A DNA stretch of 64,000 nucleotides, taken from positions 372,001 to 436,000 of the forward strand of contig NZ_JAAVVC010000003.1 in the NCBI RefSeq assembly GCF_018449725.1. Direction: 5' to 3'. Positions within the stretch are counted from its first letter, which is position 1, and every line of letters begins with the position of its first letter. This stretch comes from Pseudomonas sp. dw_612 (GTDB lineage: Bacteria > Pseudomonadota > Gammaproteobacteria > Pseudomonadales > Pseudomonadaceae). Under the pieces are notes generated by a model. The model saw nothing but the letters and a program-made list of their open reading frames with translations. It searched no databases and was not told where the DNA came from. The position numbers and the translations under genes were made by a program. Below are positions 37,401-47,872 of the stretch, in pieces.

Positions 37401-37515
37401 GGGCTTTTCTCCAGATTCATGGCGTTAAATGTCCACTAATTTGTCACTCGTTGCCATAGGGTTAATTCGCGGCTACACCTAGGATCTGTCATCACGATTG
37501 CGATCAGGGCGCGTC

Positions 37516-38751
37516 ATGGACTTCATTCTGTATGCGGTGCCGTTTTTCTTTGTGCTGATTGCCGTCGAACTGCTGGCCGACCGTTGGCGCGGGGTCAGCA
37601 ACTATCGCCTGGCCGACGCAATCAACAGCATCAGCACCGGCGTGTTGTCCACCACCACCGGCCTGCTGACCAAGGGCGTGGGGCTGGTGACGTATGCGTT
37701 TGCCCTGGAACACTTGGCGCTGTTCAAACTCTCGGGCGACAGCGTCTGGACCTGGGTCTTCGCCTTCGTTCTCTATGACTTTTGCTACTACTGGCTGCAC
37801 CGCATGGGCCATGAACGCAACATCCTCTGGGCCGCGCATTCGGTGCATCACCAGAGCGAGGACTACAACCTGTCCACGGCCCTGCGCCAGACCAGTACCG
37901 GGTTTCTGCTGAGCTGGATTTTCTACCTGCCTATGGCCGTGCTCGGTGTGCCGTTGCTGGTGTTCGTCAGCGTCGCGGCGCTGAATCTGCTGTATCAGTT
38001 CTGGGTGCACACCAAACATATTCCCAAGCTCGGCTGGTTTGAGTGGTTTTTCGTCACGCCGTCCAATCATCGGGCCCACCATGCTCAGAACGCTCTCTAC
38101 ATGGATCGCAACTACGGCGGGGTGTTCATTATTTGGGACCGTCTATTTGGCTCGTTCCAGGAAGAGGACGACAGCGAACCGGTGATTTTCGGCGTGACCA
38201 CACCGCTGGCGAGCTGGAATCCGCTGTGGGCCAACGTGCAGTTCTATGCGCAATTGTGGGATGACGCGAAGCGCGCGCAGAGCAAATGGGACAAGCTGCG
38301 GATCTGGTTCATGCGCACCGGTTGGCGCCCGGCGGACGTGGCGACCCAGTACCCGATGAACAAACCCGACCTGAGCCAGTTCCGCAAATTCGAAGTGCCG
38401 CTGGATGGGCGTCAGCAGATTTATGTGGCGTTGCAGTTCTGCGTCTACATCGCCCTGGGCAGCTATTTGATGAACCTGGAACAGAGCCTGCCGACCGGCG
38501 CGCTGGTGCTCGGCTGGAGTGCGGTGGCGCTGGGGTTGTTTACGTTGGGCGTGGCCCTGGAGAATCGCCCGTGGGCGTTGAAGCTGGAGCTTGTGCGGCT
38601 GGCGTCGAACCTGCCGCTGGTGTGGCTGGCGCCGATGGTCGGGTTGTGGCCGGCCAGCGCGGTGGGCTGGGTCGGCCTGCTCAGTTACAGCCTGCTTAGC
38701 GGGATCGGTCTCTACTGCTGCAGAAACCGCTTCACTCGACTGGCGTCTTAG
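37516..38751 (+). CDS. Membrane di-iron hydroxylase (sterol desaturase family)
   Basis: The 411-residue product has eight or so predicted helices. The di-iron histidine clusters are visible: HRMGH (about residue 95), HSVHHQ (about 109) and HRAHHAQ (about 192), plus WVHTKH between. These are the fatty-acid hydroxylase superfamily ligands. Substrate cannot be told; bacterial members act on lipids or carotenoids. The C-terminal third adds hydrophobic helices with no catalytic motif. The ATG at 37516 gives the family start MDFILYAVPFFFVL. Its 3' end overlaps dedA by 20 bases on the opposite strand. Confidence 0.85.
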   Translation: MDFILYAVPFFFVLIAVELLADRWRGVSNYRLADAINSISTGVLSTTTGLLTKGVGLVTYAFALEHLALFKLSGDSVWTWVFAFVLYDFCYYWLHRMGHERNILWAAHSVHHQSEDYNLSTALRQTSTGFLLSWIFYLPMAVLGVPLLVFVSVAALNLLYQFWVHTKHIPKLGWFEWFFVTPSNHRAHHAQNALYMDRNYGGVFIIWDRLFGSFQEEDDSEPVIFGVTTPLASWNPLWANVQFYAQLWDDAKRAQSKWDKLRIWFMRTGWRPADVATQYPMNKPDLSQFRKFEVPLDGRQQIYVALQFCVYIALGSYLMNLEQSLPTGALVLGWSAVALGLFTLGVALENRPWALKLELVRLASNLPLVWLAPMVGLWPASAVGWVGLLSYSLLSGIGLYCCRNRFTRLAS

Positions 38752-39364
38752 GCTCGCTGATCCGCGCTTGTTCGGCTTTCAGGGCTTGCTCGTCGGCGTA
38801 GATCTTCTTCGCCAGGCGAGCATTCTTGAAGCGCCGGCGCAGCCACAGGCCCAGGCCTAGCAACAACAGTGCGCCGAGCACCCACAGCTCATACTTCTTG
38901 ACGCTGCCCAGCATGCCCTCAAGCACCGCACCGAAGTGATAGGCCGCCGCCGCCAGGGCGCTGGCCCAGATCGCGGCACCAATCCCGTTCAGCAGCAGAT
39001 AACGTCCGGGCGGATAACCCGACAGGCCGATCGCTACCGGCATCACCGTGCGCAAACCATAGACAAAGCGGAAGCTCAGGACCCAGATGTCCGGGTGCTT
39101 GCGGATATGTTCCAGCGCCCGGTCGCCCATCATCTGCCAGCGCGGTTTGCGCGCCAGCAATTTGCGCCCGTGCTTGCGCCCCAGGAAGTACCACAGCTGA
39201 TCGCCGGCATAACTGCCGAAGAACGCCACGACGACGACCAGGTTGATGTCCATGTATCCGCGAAACGCGAGGAAGCCCGCGAGCACCAGGATGGTTTCGC
39301 CTTCGAAGAACGTGCCGAGAAAAAGGGCAAAGTAGCCGAAGTCATGCAGAAATTGTTGGAGCAT
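38732..39364 (-). CDS. DedA family membrane protein
   Basis: The 210-residue product has the DedA pattern: GTFFEGETILVLAGFLAF with the conserved Glu (residue about 19-21), GSYAGDQLWYFLGRKHGR, then SFRFVYGLRTVMPVAIGLSG with the essential arginines. DedA proteins (DTT family) move undecaprenyl phosphate or phospholipids across the membrane and keep the proton gradient. The ATG at 39364 matches the family start. It is divergent from hemB. Confidence 0.9.
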   Translation of the reverse strand: MLQQFLHDFGYFALFLGTFFEGETILVLAGFLAFRGYMDINLVVVVAFFGSYAGDQLWYFLGRKHGRKLLARKPRWQMMGDRALEHIRKHPDIWVLSFRFVYGLRTVMPVAIGLSGYPPGRYLLLNGIGAAIWASALAAAAYHFGAVLEGMLGSVKKYELWVLGALLLLGLGLWLRRRFKNARLAKKIYADEQALKAEQARISEPKTPVE

Positions 39365-39419
39365 TGTCTGGGTGCTGGCGAAATGAACGCGCAGCCTAAC
39401 CCTTCGTGCACATTCATGA

Positions 39420-40586
<1,167 letters not shown>

Positions 40587-40604
40587 CCCTCCCAGGAACA
40601 CTCG

Positions 40605-42827
40605 ATGAATACCGAAGGACTCACTGAAGTTGCCGTAAAAGATGCTCAAGCCGTGGTCGAGCCAATCGCCGAAACCCCGCCGGAGCTGGAACCTGCTCCG
40701 CCCGCGGTGGTAGTCGAGGCTGCGCCTGCTGCCCCGGCGATTGCCATTCCCGGCCTGGATGACAGCAGCCTGTACATCCATCGCGAGCTCTCGCAACTGC
40801 AGTTCAACATCCGCGTGCTGGAACAGGCGCTGGATGAGTCCTATCCGTTGCTGGAGCGGCTGAAATTCCTGCTGATCTTCTCCAGCAACCTGGACGAGTT
40901 CTTCGAGATTCGCGTGGCAGGCCTGAAGAAGCAGATCACCTTCGCCCGTGAACAGGCGGGCGCCGATGGCTTGCAACCGCATCAGGCCCTGGCCCGGATC
41001 AGCGAACTGGTGCACGGTTATGTTGACCGCCAGTACGCGATCCTCAACGACATCCTGTTGCCGGAACTGGAGAAACATCAGGTCCGCTTCATCCGTCGCC
41101 GCTACTGGACCACCAAACTCAAGACCTGGGTGCGCCGTTATTTTCGCGACGAGATCGCGCCGATCATCACCCCGATCGGCCTCGACCCGACGCACCCGTT
41201 CCCGTTGCTGGTGAACAAGAGCCTGAACTTCATCGTCGAGCTCGAAGGCATCGACGCCTTCGGTCGCGACTCCGGGCTGGCGATCATTCCGGCGCCGCGT
41301 CTGCTGCCGCGAGTGATCAAGGTGCCGGAAGAAGTCGGCGGCCCTGGCGACAACTACGTATTCCTGTCGTCGATGATCCACGCCCACGCCGATGACCTGT
41401 TCCAGGGCATGAAGGTCAAGGGCTGCTACCAGTTCCGCCTGACCCGAAACGCCGACCTGGCGGTCGATACCGAAGACGTGGAAGACCTGGCCCGCGCCCT
41501 GCGCGGCGAGTTGTTCTCCCGTCGCTACGGTGATGCGGTGCGTCTGGAAGTTGCCGACACCTGCCCGAAACACCTGTCCGACTACTTGCTCAAGCAATTC
41601 AACCTGCATGAGACCGAGTTGTATCAGGTCAACGGTCCGGTCAACCTGACCCGCCTGTTCAGCATCACCGGCCTGGACAGTCAGCGCGCGCTGCAATACC
41701 TGCCATTCACGCCGCAGATCCCGAAACTGCTGCAGAACAGCGAGAACATTTTCAGCGTGATCAGCAAGCAGGACATCCTGCTGCTGCACCCGTTCGAGTC
41801 GTTCACCCCGGTGGTCGACCTGCTGCGCCAGGCCGCCAAGGACCCGCATGTCTTGGCGGTCCGCCAGACGTTGTACCGCTCCGGCGCCAACTCGGAAATC
41901 GTTGATGCGCTGGTAGACGCGGCGCGTAACGGCAAGGAAGTCACGGCGGTGATCGAGTTGCGGGCACGCTTCGATGAAGAGTCCAACCTGCAACTGGCCA
42001 GCCGTCTGCAAGCGGCCGGTGCGGTGGTGATTTACGGGGTGGTCGGCTTCAAGACCCACGCCAAGATGATGCTGATCCTGCGTCGCGAGGCCGGCGAAAT
42101 CGTCCGCTACGCGCACTTGGGCACCGGCAACTACCACGCGGCCAACGCCCGTCTGTACACCGACTACAGCTTGCTGACCTCCGACGACGCCTTGTGCGAA
42201 GACGTCGGCAAATTGTTCAGTCAGTTGATCGGCATGGGCAAGACGTTACGCATGAAGAAACTGCTGCACGCGCCGTTCACGCTGAAGAAGGGCATGCTCG
42301 ACATGATTGCCCGGGAGACGCAGTTCGCCCTCGACGGCAAACCGGCGCACATCATCGCCAAGTTCAACTCGCTGACCGATCCGAAGATCATCCGCGCGTT
42401 GTACAAGGCCAGCCAGTCCGGGGTGCGTATCGATCTGGTGGTGCGCGGCATGTGCTGCCTGCGTCCGGGCATCGCCGGGGTCTCGCACAACATCCACGTG
42501 CGCTCGATCATCGGTCGCTTCCTGGAACACACCCGGGTCTTCTACTTCCTCAATGGCGGCGAAGAGCAGATGTTCCTCTCCAGTGCCGACTGGATGGAGC
42601 GCAACCTCGACAAACGCGTCGAGACTTGCTTCCCGGTGGAAGGCAAGAAGCTGATCATGCGGGTCAAGAAAGAGCTGGAGCTTTACCTGACCGATAACAC
42701 CCACAGCTGGAGCTTGCAGTCGGACGGTCGCTACGTGCGCAACACGCCAACCGGCAACCAGAACCCGCGCAGCGCCCAGGCGACCTTGCTGGAGCGGTTG
42801 GGGAGTCCGATCCTCGCCGTGCGTTAA
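40605..42827 (+). CDS. ppk1: Polyphosphate kinase 1
   Basis: PPK1 makes inorganic polyphosphate from ATP. The 740-residue protein has the N-terminal domain from about residue 55 ([21 protein letters not shown]), the head domain and two C-terminal phospholipase-D-like domains. The phosphorylated histidine is His485 in [13 protein letters not shown], followed by [19 protein letters not shown]. The first 50 residues are an extra Pro/Ala-rich tail not needed for the fold. It is co-transcribed with hemB; its likely promoter carries a Pho box. It is convergent with ppx. Confidence 0.96.
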   Translation: MNTEGLTEVAVKDAQAVVEPIAETPPELEPAPPAVVVEAAPAAPAIAIPGLDDSSLYIHRELSQLQFNIRVLEQALDESYPLLERLKFLLIFSSNLDEFFEIRVAGLKKQITFAREQAGADGLQPHQALARISELVHGYVDRQYAILNDILLPELEKHQVRFIRRRYWTTKLKTWVRRYFRDEIAPIITPIGLDPTHPFPLLVNKSLNFIVELEGIDAFGRDSGLAIIPAPRLLPRVIKVPEEVGGPGDNYVFLSSMIHAHADDLFQGMKVKGCYQFRLTRNADLAVDTEDVEDLARALRGELFSRRYGDAVRLEVADTCPKHLSDYLLKQFNLHETELYQVNGPVNLTRLFSITGLDSQRALQYLPFTPQIPKLLQNSENIFSVISKQDILLLHPFESFTPVVDLLRQAAKDPHVLAVRQTLYRSGANSEIVDALVDAARNGKEVTAVIELRARFDEESNLQLASRLQAAGAVVIYGVVGFKTHAKMMLILRREAGEIVRYAHLGTGNYHAANARLYTDYSLLTSDDALCEDVGKLFSQLIGMGKTLRMKKLLHAPFTLKKGMLDMIARETQFALDGKPAHIIAKFNSLTDPKIIRALYKASQSGVRIDLVVRGMCCLRPGIAGVSHNIHVRSIIGRFLEHTRVFYFLNGGEEQMFLSSADWMERNLDKRVETCFPVEGKKLIMRVKKELELYLTDNTHSWSLQSDGRYVRNTPTGNQNPRSAQATLLERLGSPILAVR

Positions 42828-42845
42828 CGCGTAAGTCGGGTCATA

Positions 42846-42877
42846 AAAAATGGCGATCCCTGGGGATCGCCATTTTT
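42846..42877. terminator. Bidirectional terminator between ppk1 and ppx
   Basis: AAAAATGGCGATCCC and GGGATCGCCATTTTT form a 15-bp stem with a 2-base loop. Both strands end in T-runs, so it can stop both convergent transcripts. Confidence 0.9.
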
Positions 42878-42897
42878 GTTTTCACCGAAATCGTCCC

Positions 42898-42983
42898 CTG
42901 TAGGAGCTGCCGAAGGCTGCGATCTTTTGATCTTGCTTTTAAAGATCAAGATCAAAAGATCGCAGCCTTCGGCAGCTCCTACG
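42898..42983. repeat. Long inverted repeat, CTGTAGGAGCTGCCGAAGG type
   Basis: A second copy of the family at 9291-9382. The arms run CTGTAGGAGCTGCCGAAGGC to GATCTTTTGATC and back. It sits between the ppk1-ppx terminator and the ppx stop. Confidence 0.9.
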
Positions 42984-43016
42984 GGTGTTCGTTATCCATC
43001 AGATGCCGTGGCGGGG

Positions 43017-44519
43017 TTAGCGAACGTTCAGCGTGAACCCAACCCGCGTCAGCCATTCCGCTTCCAGGGCGAAGTCGGCCTGGGTCAGTTGGTTTTCGTC
43101 CAGCCAGTTGGCCGGGAACAGTACGTCCAGACTGTCGCCGTTGGCGCGCAAGGTCACCTGTGGCATTTCCTGGGTACCGCGGATGTGGTGGAACAGGATT
43201 GCAAAGCGCAGCAGCACGCACAGACGAATCAACTTGCTGCCGTCACTGCCGAAATCGGCAAACTTGTCCCGGGGAATATTGCGACGGTGACCACGCACCA
43301 GCAGGGCGAGCATTTGCTGGTCTTCGCGGGAGAAACCGGCCAGGTCCGAGTGCTCGATCAGGTAGGCGCCGTGCTTGTGGTAGTGATAGTGGGCGATGTC
43401 CAGGCCCACTTCATGGACCTTGGCGGCCCAGCCCAGCAACTCGCGCCAGACGCCGTCGTCCAGGTCCCAGTCCTCGGCCACTTGATCGAAGGCATGCAGG
43501 GCCTTGCGTTCCACCCGCGCCGCTTGTTCCAGATCGACGTGGTAACGCTCCATCAACGAGCTGAGGGTGCGCTCACGGACGTCTTCGTGATGATGACGGC
43601 CCAGCAGGTCGTAGAGCACGCCTTCACGCAGAGCGCCTTCACAGTGGTCCATGCGTTGCAGTTCGAGGGCATCGAAGATCGCTTCGAGAATCGCCAGACC
43701 GGCCGGGAAGATTGCGCGGCGGTCAGGCTTGATGCCTTCGAAGTCGATTTTCTCGACATCGCCGAGCTTGAACAGTTTGCGCTTGAGCCAGGCCAGGCCT
43801 TCGGCATTCACTTCACCGGTGCCATGACCGCCGGCCTTCAGCGCCAGACCGATGGCGCGGATGGTGCCCGAGGAGCCGATGGCTTCATCCCAGGTCAGGC
43901 GGTGCAGGGCATGCTCGATGCTCATGATCTCCAACCGCGCCGCGGTGTACGCCTGGGCGTAACGGGCCGGGGTGACCTTGCCGTCCTTGAAATAGCGCTG
44001 GGTGTAACTGACGCAACCCATTTGCAGGCTTTCGCGCAGCAACGGTTCGAAACGCTGGCCGATGATGAATTCGGTACTGCCGCCGCCGATGTCGGCCACC
44101 AGGCGTTTGCCCGGGGTGTCGGCGAGGGTGTGGGAGACGCCGAGGTAGATCAGGCGCGCTTCTTCGCGGCCGGAGATGACTTCCACGGGATGGCCGAGGA
44201 TTTCTTCGGCGCGGTGGATGAATTCGGCACGGTTGCGGGCTTCACGCAGGGCGTTGGTGCCGACGATCCGCACGGCGCCGGGCGGCATACCGTTGATCAG
44301 TTGGGCAAAACGCTTCAGGCAATCGAGCCCGCGCTGCATGGATTCTTCGTTGAGCTGACGTTCATCGTCGATGCCGGCGGCCAGTTGGACCTTTTCACCG
44401 AGGCGCTCAAGAATACGGATTTCGCCGTTCTGGGCCTTGGCCACGACCATGTGAAAGCTGTTGGAGCCCAGGTCGATTGCGGCGATCAGGGACAGATTCT
44501 TGGCTTGGGATTGCGGCAT
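43017..44519 (-). CDS. ppx: Exopolyphosphatase
   Basis: Ppx hydrolyses polyphosphate (and pppGpp in related GppA). The 500-residue protein has the sugar kinase/Hsp70-type fold. The first phosphate loop is [12 protein letters not shown] (about 17-28), the second is [10 protein letters not shown] (about 143), and the catalytic Glu is in [11 protein letters not shown] (about 121). A C-terminal HD-like domain (about 310-500) is present with [19 protein letters not shown] (in part). It is convergent with ppk1, so the pair that makes and destroys polyphosphate faces each other. Confidence 0.94.
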   Translation of the reverse strand: MPQSQAKNLSLIAAIDLGSNSFHMVVAKAQNGEIRILERLGEKVQLAAGIDDERQLNEESMQRGLDCLKRFAQLINGMPPGAVRIVGTNALREARNRAEFIHRAEEILGHPVEVISGREEARLIYLGVSHTLADTPGKRLVADIGGGSTEFIIGQRFEPLLRESLQMGCVSYTQRYFKDGKVTPARYAQAYTAARLEIMSIEHALHRLTWDEAIGSSGTIRAIGLALKAGGHGTGEVNAEGLAWLKRKLFKLGDVEKIDFEGIKPDRRAIFPAGLAILEAIFDALELQRMDHCEGALREGVLYDLLGRHHHEDVRERTLSSLMERYHVDLEQAARVERKALHAFDQVAEDWDLDDGVWRELLGWAAKVHEVGLDIAHYHYHKHGAYLIEHSDLAGFSREDQQMLALLVRGHRRNIPRDKFADFGSDGSKLIRLCVLLRFAILFHHIRGTQEMPQVTLRANGDSLDVLFPANWLDENQLTQADFALEAEWLTRVGFTLNVR

Positions 44520-44581
44520 GGTCAGGGGGTCTCGGTCGATAACCCCGACATCGTGCCACGATCAAACGCTGACGCCAACGC

Positions 44582-44610
44582 GTAGGAGCTGCCGAAGGCT
44601 GCGATCTTTT
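44582..44610. repeat. Half copy of the GAGCTGCCGAAGG repeat
   Basis: GTAGGAGCTGCCGAAGGCTG followed by CGATCTTTT is one arm of the family seen at 9291 and 42898; the other arm is missing, so it looks truncated. Confidence 0.85.
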
Positions 44611-44644
44611 ACCGCGGGAATATTTGCGGTGCCGCTGATGGCCT

Positions 44645-44727
44645 CTTCGCGAGCAAGCCCGCTCCCACATTTAACCGAGTACCTCAGGAAGAACGCGGCC
44701 TACTGTGGGAGCGGGCTTGCCCGCGAA
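44645..44727. repeat. REP pair (outward-facing)
   Basis: TTCGCGAGCAAGCCCGCTCC comes first and TGTGGGAGCGGGCTTGCCCG follows after about 35 bases. It lies between the ppx promoter region and the stop of the ABC ATPase gene, at the edge of the inserted ABC importer block. Confidence 0.88.
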
Positions 44728-44754
44728 GGCGGCCTCCCGGTCACCGAAAATCCT

Positions 44755-45492
44755 TCAGCCCGCCGCTTCCACGGTCCCGATGAAATTCGCCAGTTCCGGC
44801 GTCTGCGGATTCGCAAACAGAATTTTCGGATCCCCCACCTCATGCACCTTGCCCTGATGCATGAACACCAATTTATCCCCCACCTCTCGGGCGAAGCGCA
44901 TTTCGTGGGTGACCATGATCAGCGTCATGCCTTCCTTGGCCAGTTGCCGGACCACGCTCAGCACTTCGTTGACCAGTTCCGGGTCGAGCGCCGAGGTGAT
45001 CTCGTCGCACAGCAACACCTTCGGCGACATGGCCAGGGCCCGGGCAATTGCCACGCGCTGCTGCTGGCCGCCGGACAGTCGATCGGGGAACGCATCGAAT
45101 TTCTCCCCCAGCCCGACCCGCTCCAGCATCTGCCGGGCGAGTTCCGCCGCTTTCGCCTTGGGCACTTTCTGCACCACTTGCGGCGCGAGCATCACGTTTT
45201 CGCCCACCGTGAGGTGCGGGAACAGGTTGAACTGCTGGAACACCATCCCGACTTTCTGCCGCAAGCTGCGCAAGTCGGCGCGGGCGGCGTCGAGGTATTC
45301 GCCGTCGACTTCGATGACGCCATCGTTGATCGATTCCAGACCGTTTAGCGTGCGCAGCAGGGTGGATTTGCCCGAGCCGCTGCGGCCGATGATCGCCACG
45401 ACCTGGCCTTCCTCGACACTCAGGTCGATGCCTTTGAGCACGTGGTGGTCGCCGTAATATTTATGCAGGGCCGAAATTCTAAGCAGAGGCAT
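44755..45492 (-). CDS. Polar amino-acid ABC transporter, ATPase
   Basis: The 245-residue ATPase has Walker A GRSGSGKSTL (about residue 36), Q-loop VFQQFNLFPH, signature LSGGQQQRVAIARAL and Walker B LLCDEITSALDP (Ile replaces the usual Pro after DE). This is the PAAT (HisP/GlnQ) type. The ATG at 45492 (MPLLRISALHKYYG) lies inside the 3' end of the upstream permease gene, giving a 14-base overlap. It is the last gene of the SBP-permease-permease-ATPase operon. Confidence 0.93.
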   Translation of the reverse strand: MPLLRISALHKYYGDHHVLKGIDLSVEEGQVVAIIGRSGSGKSTLLRTLNGLESINDGVIEVDGEYLDAARADLRSLRQKVGMVFQQFNLFPHLTVGENVMLAPQVVQKVPKAKAAELARQMLERVGLGEKFDAFPDRLSGGQQQRVAIARALAMSPKVLLCDEITSALDPELVNEVLSVVRQLAKEGMTLIMVTHEMRFAREVGDKLVFMHQGKVHEVGDPKILFANPQTPELANFIGTVEAAG

Positions 45493-46129
45493 GCAGTCTC
45501 CTTTCCAGGTAGCGCGCACTGAGGGACAAGGGGTAGCAGAGCAAGAAGTAGCCGAGGGCGACGAGGCCGTAGACCATGAACGGTTCGAACGTCGCATTGG
45601 CCAGCATGCCGCCGGTCTTGGTCAGTTCGGTGAAGCCGATGATCGAGGTGACGGCGGTGCCTTTGACCACTTGCACCGAAAAGCCCACGGTTGGCGCCAC
45701 GGCGATGCGCAGGGCTTGCGGCAGGATCACGTAGCGCAATTGCTCCAGCGGATTGAGCGCCAGGCTCGACGAAGCTTCCCACTGACCGTTAGGGATCGAA
45801 TCGACGCAACCGCGCCAGATCTCCGCCAGGTAAGCACTGGTGAACAGCGTCAGCGCAATGGCCGCCGCCATCCACGGTGAAATCTCCACGCCGGCCAACG
45901 CCACGCCGAAGAACACCAGGAATAACTGCATCAACAGCGGCGTGCCCTGGAACAGTTCGATGTAGGTGCGGGCGAAGCTGCGGGGAAAGCTCTTTTTCGA
46001 AATGCGCATGACCATGATCAGCAAACCGATCACGCCACCGCCGATAAACGCCACCAGCGACAGCGCCAATGTCCATTGCAGGCCCGTGAGCAGGTTGCGC
46101 ACGATGTCCCAGAAGGTGAAATCGCTCAT
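45479..46129 (-). CDS. Polar amino-acid ABC transporter, permease 2
   Basis: The 216-residue product has the five-helix HisMQ-type permease layout with the EAA loop around QWEASSSLALNPLEQLRYVILPQAL (in part) and TYIELFQGTPLLMQLF near residue 55, where homologues read TPLLVQ. The ATG at 46129 is chosen by family length; it overlaps the stop of permease 1 by 4 bases. It works with permease 1 as a heterodimer. Confidence 0.92.
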   Translation of the reverse strand: MSDFTFWDIVRNLLTGLQWTLALSLVAFIGGGVIGLLIMVMRISKKSFPRSFARTYIELFQGTPLLMQLFLVFFGVALAGVEISPWMAAAIALTLFTSAYLAEIWRGCVDSIPNGQWEASSSLALNPLEQLRYVILPQALRIAVAPTVGFSVQVVKGTAVTSIIGFTELTKTGGMLANATFEPFMVYGLVALGYFLLCYPLSLSARYLERRLHASA

Positions 46130-46794
46130 TGGCTGCTCCGTGAAATGTAGCGCCGGCCGATCCAGTTCAGCAGTTGGCGGATCAACAGCGCCATGCACAG
46201 GTAGATCAGCGTGGTCAGGGCATAGGTTTCAAATGCGCGGAAGTTGCGCGATTGAATGAAGTTGGCGGCGAAGCTCAACTCTTCGGTGGCGATCTGCGAA
46301 CAGACCGCCGAACCGAGCATGACGATGATGATCTGGCTGCTCAGCGCCGGCCAGACCTTGCCCAGCGCCGGCAGCAGGACCACGTGGCGAAAGGCTTCGA
46401 AGCGGCTCATCGCCAACGCAGCGGCGGCTTCCAGCTGCCCCCGGGGGATTGCTTGAATGCCGGCGCGGATGATCTCGGTGGAATAAGCGCCAAGGTTGAT
46501 CACCATCGCCAGCACCGCCGCCTGCCATTCGGAAATCTGCACACCCAGGGACGGCAGGCCGAAGAAGATGAAGAACAACTGCACCAGGAACGGCGTGTTG
46601 CGGATCAACTCGACGTAGACGCCGAAGATCGCCGAAAACGGGCGGATGTTCCACGCCCGCACCAATGCCCCGACGATGCCCAGGCCCACCCCGAACACCG
46701 CACCGATGGCTGTCAGTTCAAGGGTGAACAGCGCACCGCGCAGCAACAGGTCGGTGTTTTGCACCACGGGTATGAAATCGAACTGATAAGCCAT
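46126..46794 (-). CDS. Polar amino-acid ABC transporter, permease 1
   Basis: The 222-residue product is the partner permease: VYVELIRNTPFLVQLFFIFFG (in part) and the EAA loop GQLEAAAALAMSRFEAFRHVVLLP. Five helices are predicted. It follows the binding-protein gene by 36 bases and is translationally coupled to permease 2 (4-base overlap). Confidence 0.92.
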   Translation of the reverse strand: MAYQFDFIPVVQNTDLLLRGALFTLELTAIGAVFGVGLGIVGALVRAWNIRPFSAIFGVYVELIRNTPFLVQLFFIFFGLPSLGVQISEWQAAVLAMVINLGAYSTEIIRAGIQAIPRGQLEAAAALAMSRFEAFRHVVLLPALGKVWPALSSQIIIVMLGSAVCSQIATEELSFAANFIQSRNFRAFETYALTTLIYLCMALLIRQLLNWIGRRYISRSSQ

Positions 46795-46830
46795 AGCCAG
46801 GTTCCTTGTTTAAACGGCGTTGCGCGACGA

Positions 46831-47616
46831 TCAGAGATCGGCCGGCAGCGGCTCTTTCAGCCAGGTCTGGGCGTTTTTCTCCAGGGAGCCGTCGGTCTTG
46901 GCCGTGGCGAGGATCTGATTGACCTTGTCCAGCAGCGCCGGCTCGTTCTTGTTCACGCCGACGTAGACCGGCGAATCCTTGAGCTTCACTTTCAGCGCCG
47001 GCACGCGTTTCGGGTTTTTCTCGCTGATCGCCACCATCACCACGTTGCCGCTGGCGATCAGGTCGACCTGGCCCGCGAGGTAGGCGGCAATGGTCGAATT
47101 GTTGTCTTCGAAACGTTTGATGGTCGCGCCTTCAGGGGCGACTTTGGTCAGCTCGATGTCTTCGATGGCGCCACGGGTGACGCTGATGGTTTTGCCCTTG
47201 AGGTCGTCCAGGCCTTTGATCGCGGCGTCTGGCGGACCGAACACGGCGAGGTAGAACGGTGCGTAGGCACGGGAGAAGTCGATGACTTTCTCGCGCTCGG
47301 CGTTCTTGCCGAGGCTGGAAATCACCAAATCGACCTTGCCGGTGGTCAGGAACGGAATGCGGTTGGTGCTGTTGACCGGGGTCAGTTCGAGTTTGACCTT
47401 GAGCTGGTCAGCCACCAGCTTGGCGGTGTCGATATCCAGGCCGCGCGGTTTCATGTCCGGACCGACCGAGCCAAACGGCGGGAAGTCCTGGGGCACGGCA
47501 ACTTTGAGGGTGCCGCGCTTGACCACGTCCTCCAGACCGTCGGCGTGGGCGGGTGCCTGGCTCAGCATCAGGCTGGCAAACAGGGCTGCGAGGAGGGCGC
47601 TGTAACGCTGGGTCAT
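46831..47616 (-). CDS. Polar amino-acid ABC transporter, binding protein
   Basis: The 261-residue periplasmic protein has a signal peptide (MTQRYSALLAALFASLMLSQAPAHA) and an SBP_bac_3 fold. The pattern GTLKVAVPQDFPPFGSVG, then GLDIDTAKLVADQL and DLVISSLGKNAEREKVIDFS is that of amino-acid binding proteins (residue contacts at D and R). The exact ligand cannot be read. It is the first gene of the operon, divergent from the FadR-type regulator gene. Confidence 0.93.
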   Translation of the reverse strand: MTQRYSALLAALFASLMLSQAPAHADGLEDVVKRGTLKVAVPQDFPPFGSVGPDMKPRGLDIDTAKLVADQLKVKLELTPVNSTNRIPFLTTGKVDLVISSLGKNAEREKVIDFSRAYAPFYLAVFGPPDAAIKGLDDLKGKTISVTRGAIEDIELTKVAPEGATIKRFEDNNSTIAAYLAGQVDLIASGNVVMVAISEKNPKRVPALKVKLKDSPVYVGVNKNEPALLDKVNQILATAKTDGSLEKNAQTWLKEPLPADL

Positions 47617-47729
47617 GGCAAATCTCCGAATCGGCGGAAGTAATTTCTGCGAATCGACAGAGCACGGGCCATGCCAACATCGGGGTTTGGGGGTGGCAAG
47701 CCACGGTTTTGCTGGATTTGATCGGTCTT

Positions 47730-47744
47730 ACTGGTCTGAACAGT
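47730..47744. promoter_or_regulatory. Candidate FadR-type operator 1
   Basis: ACTGGTCTGAACAGT is a near-perfect 15-base palindrome (two mismatches across the axis) in the divergent gap, with a GTCTGAA core that recurs at 47860-47866. Confidence 0.4.
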
Positions 47745-47853
47745 CATGTCGCGTTTCGCACCCCGATAGCGCATCGCCCTGGAGCGCCGAACCCTGGTGG
47801 GGCACGACTTGCCGGGCGCGACGAATAGCTTTACAACTAGCCGCTCATTGGCC

Positions 47854-47872
47854 TGGTTCGTCTGAAAAACCA
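47854..47872. promoter_or_regulatory. Candidate FadR-type operator 2, over the regulator start
   Basis: TGGTT and AACCA are inverted around CGTCTGAAA. It shares the GTCTGAA core with operator 1 and covers the regulator start codon, a place that would suit autorepression. Confidence 0.35.

Noticed and set aside
42846-42983. CRISPR-like repeat near ppk1/ppx
   Set aside because: There are only two inverted arms and a terminator; no direct repeats with spacers.
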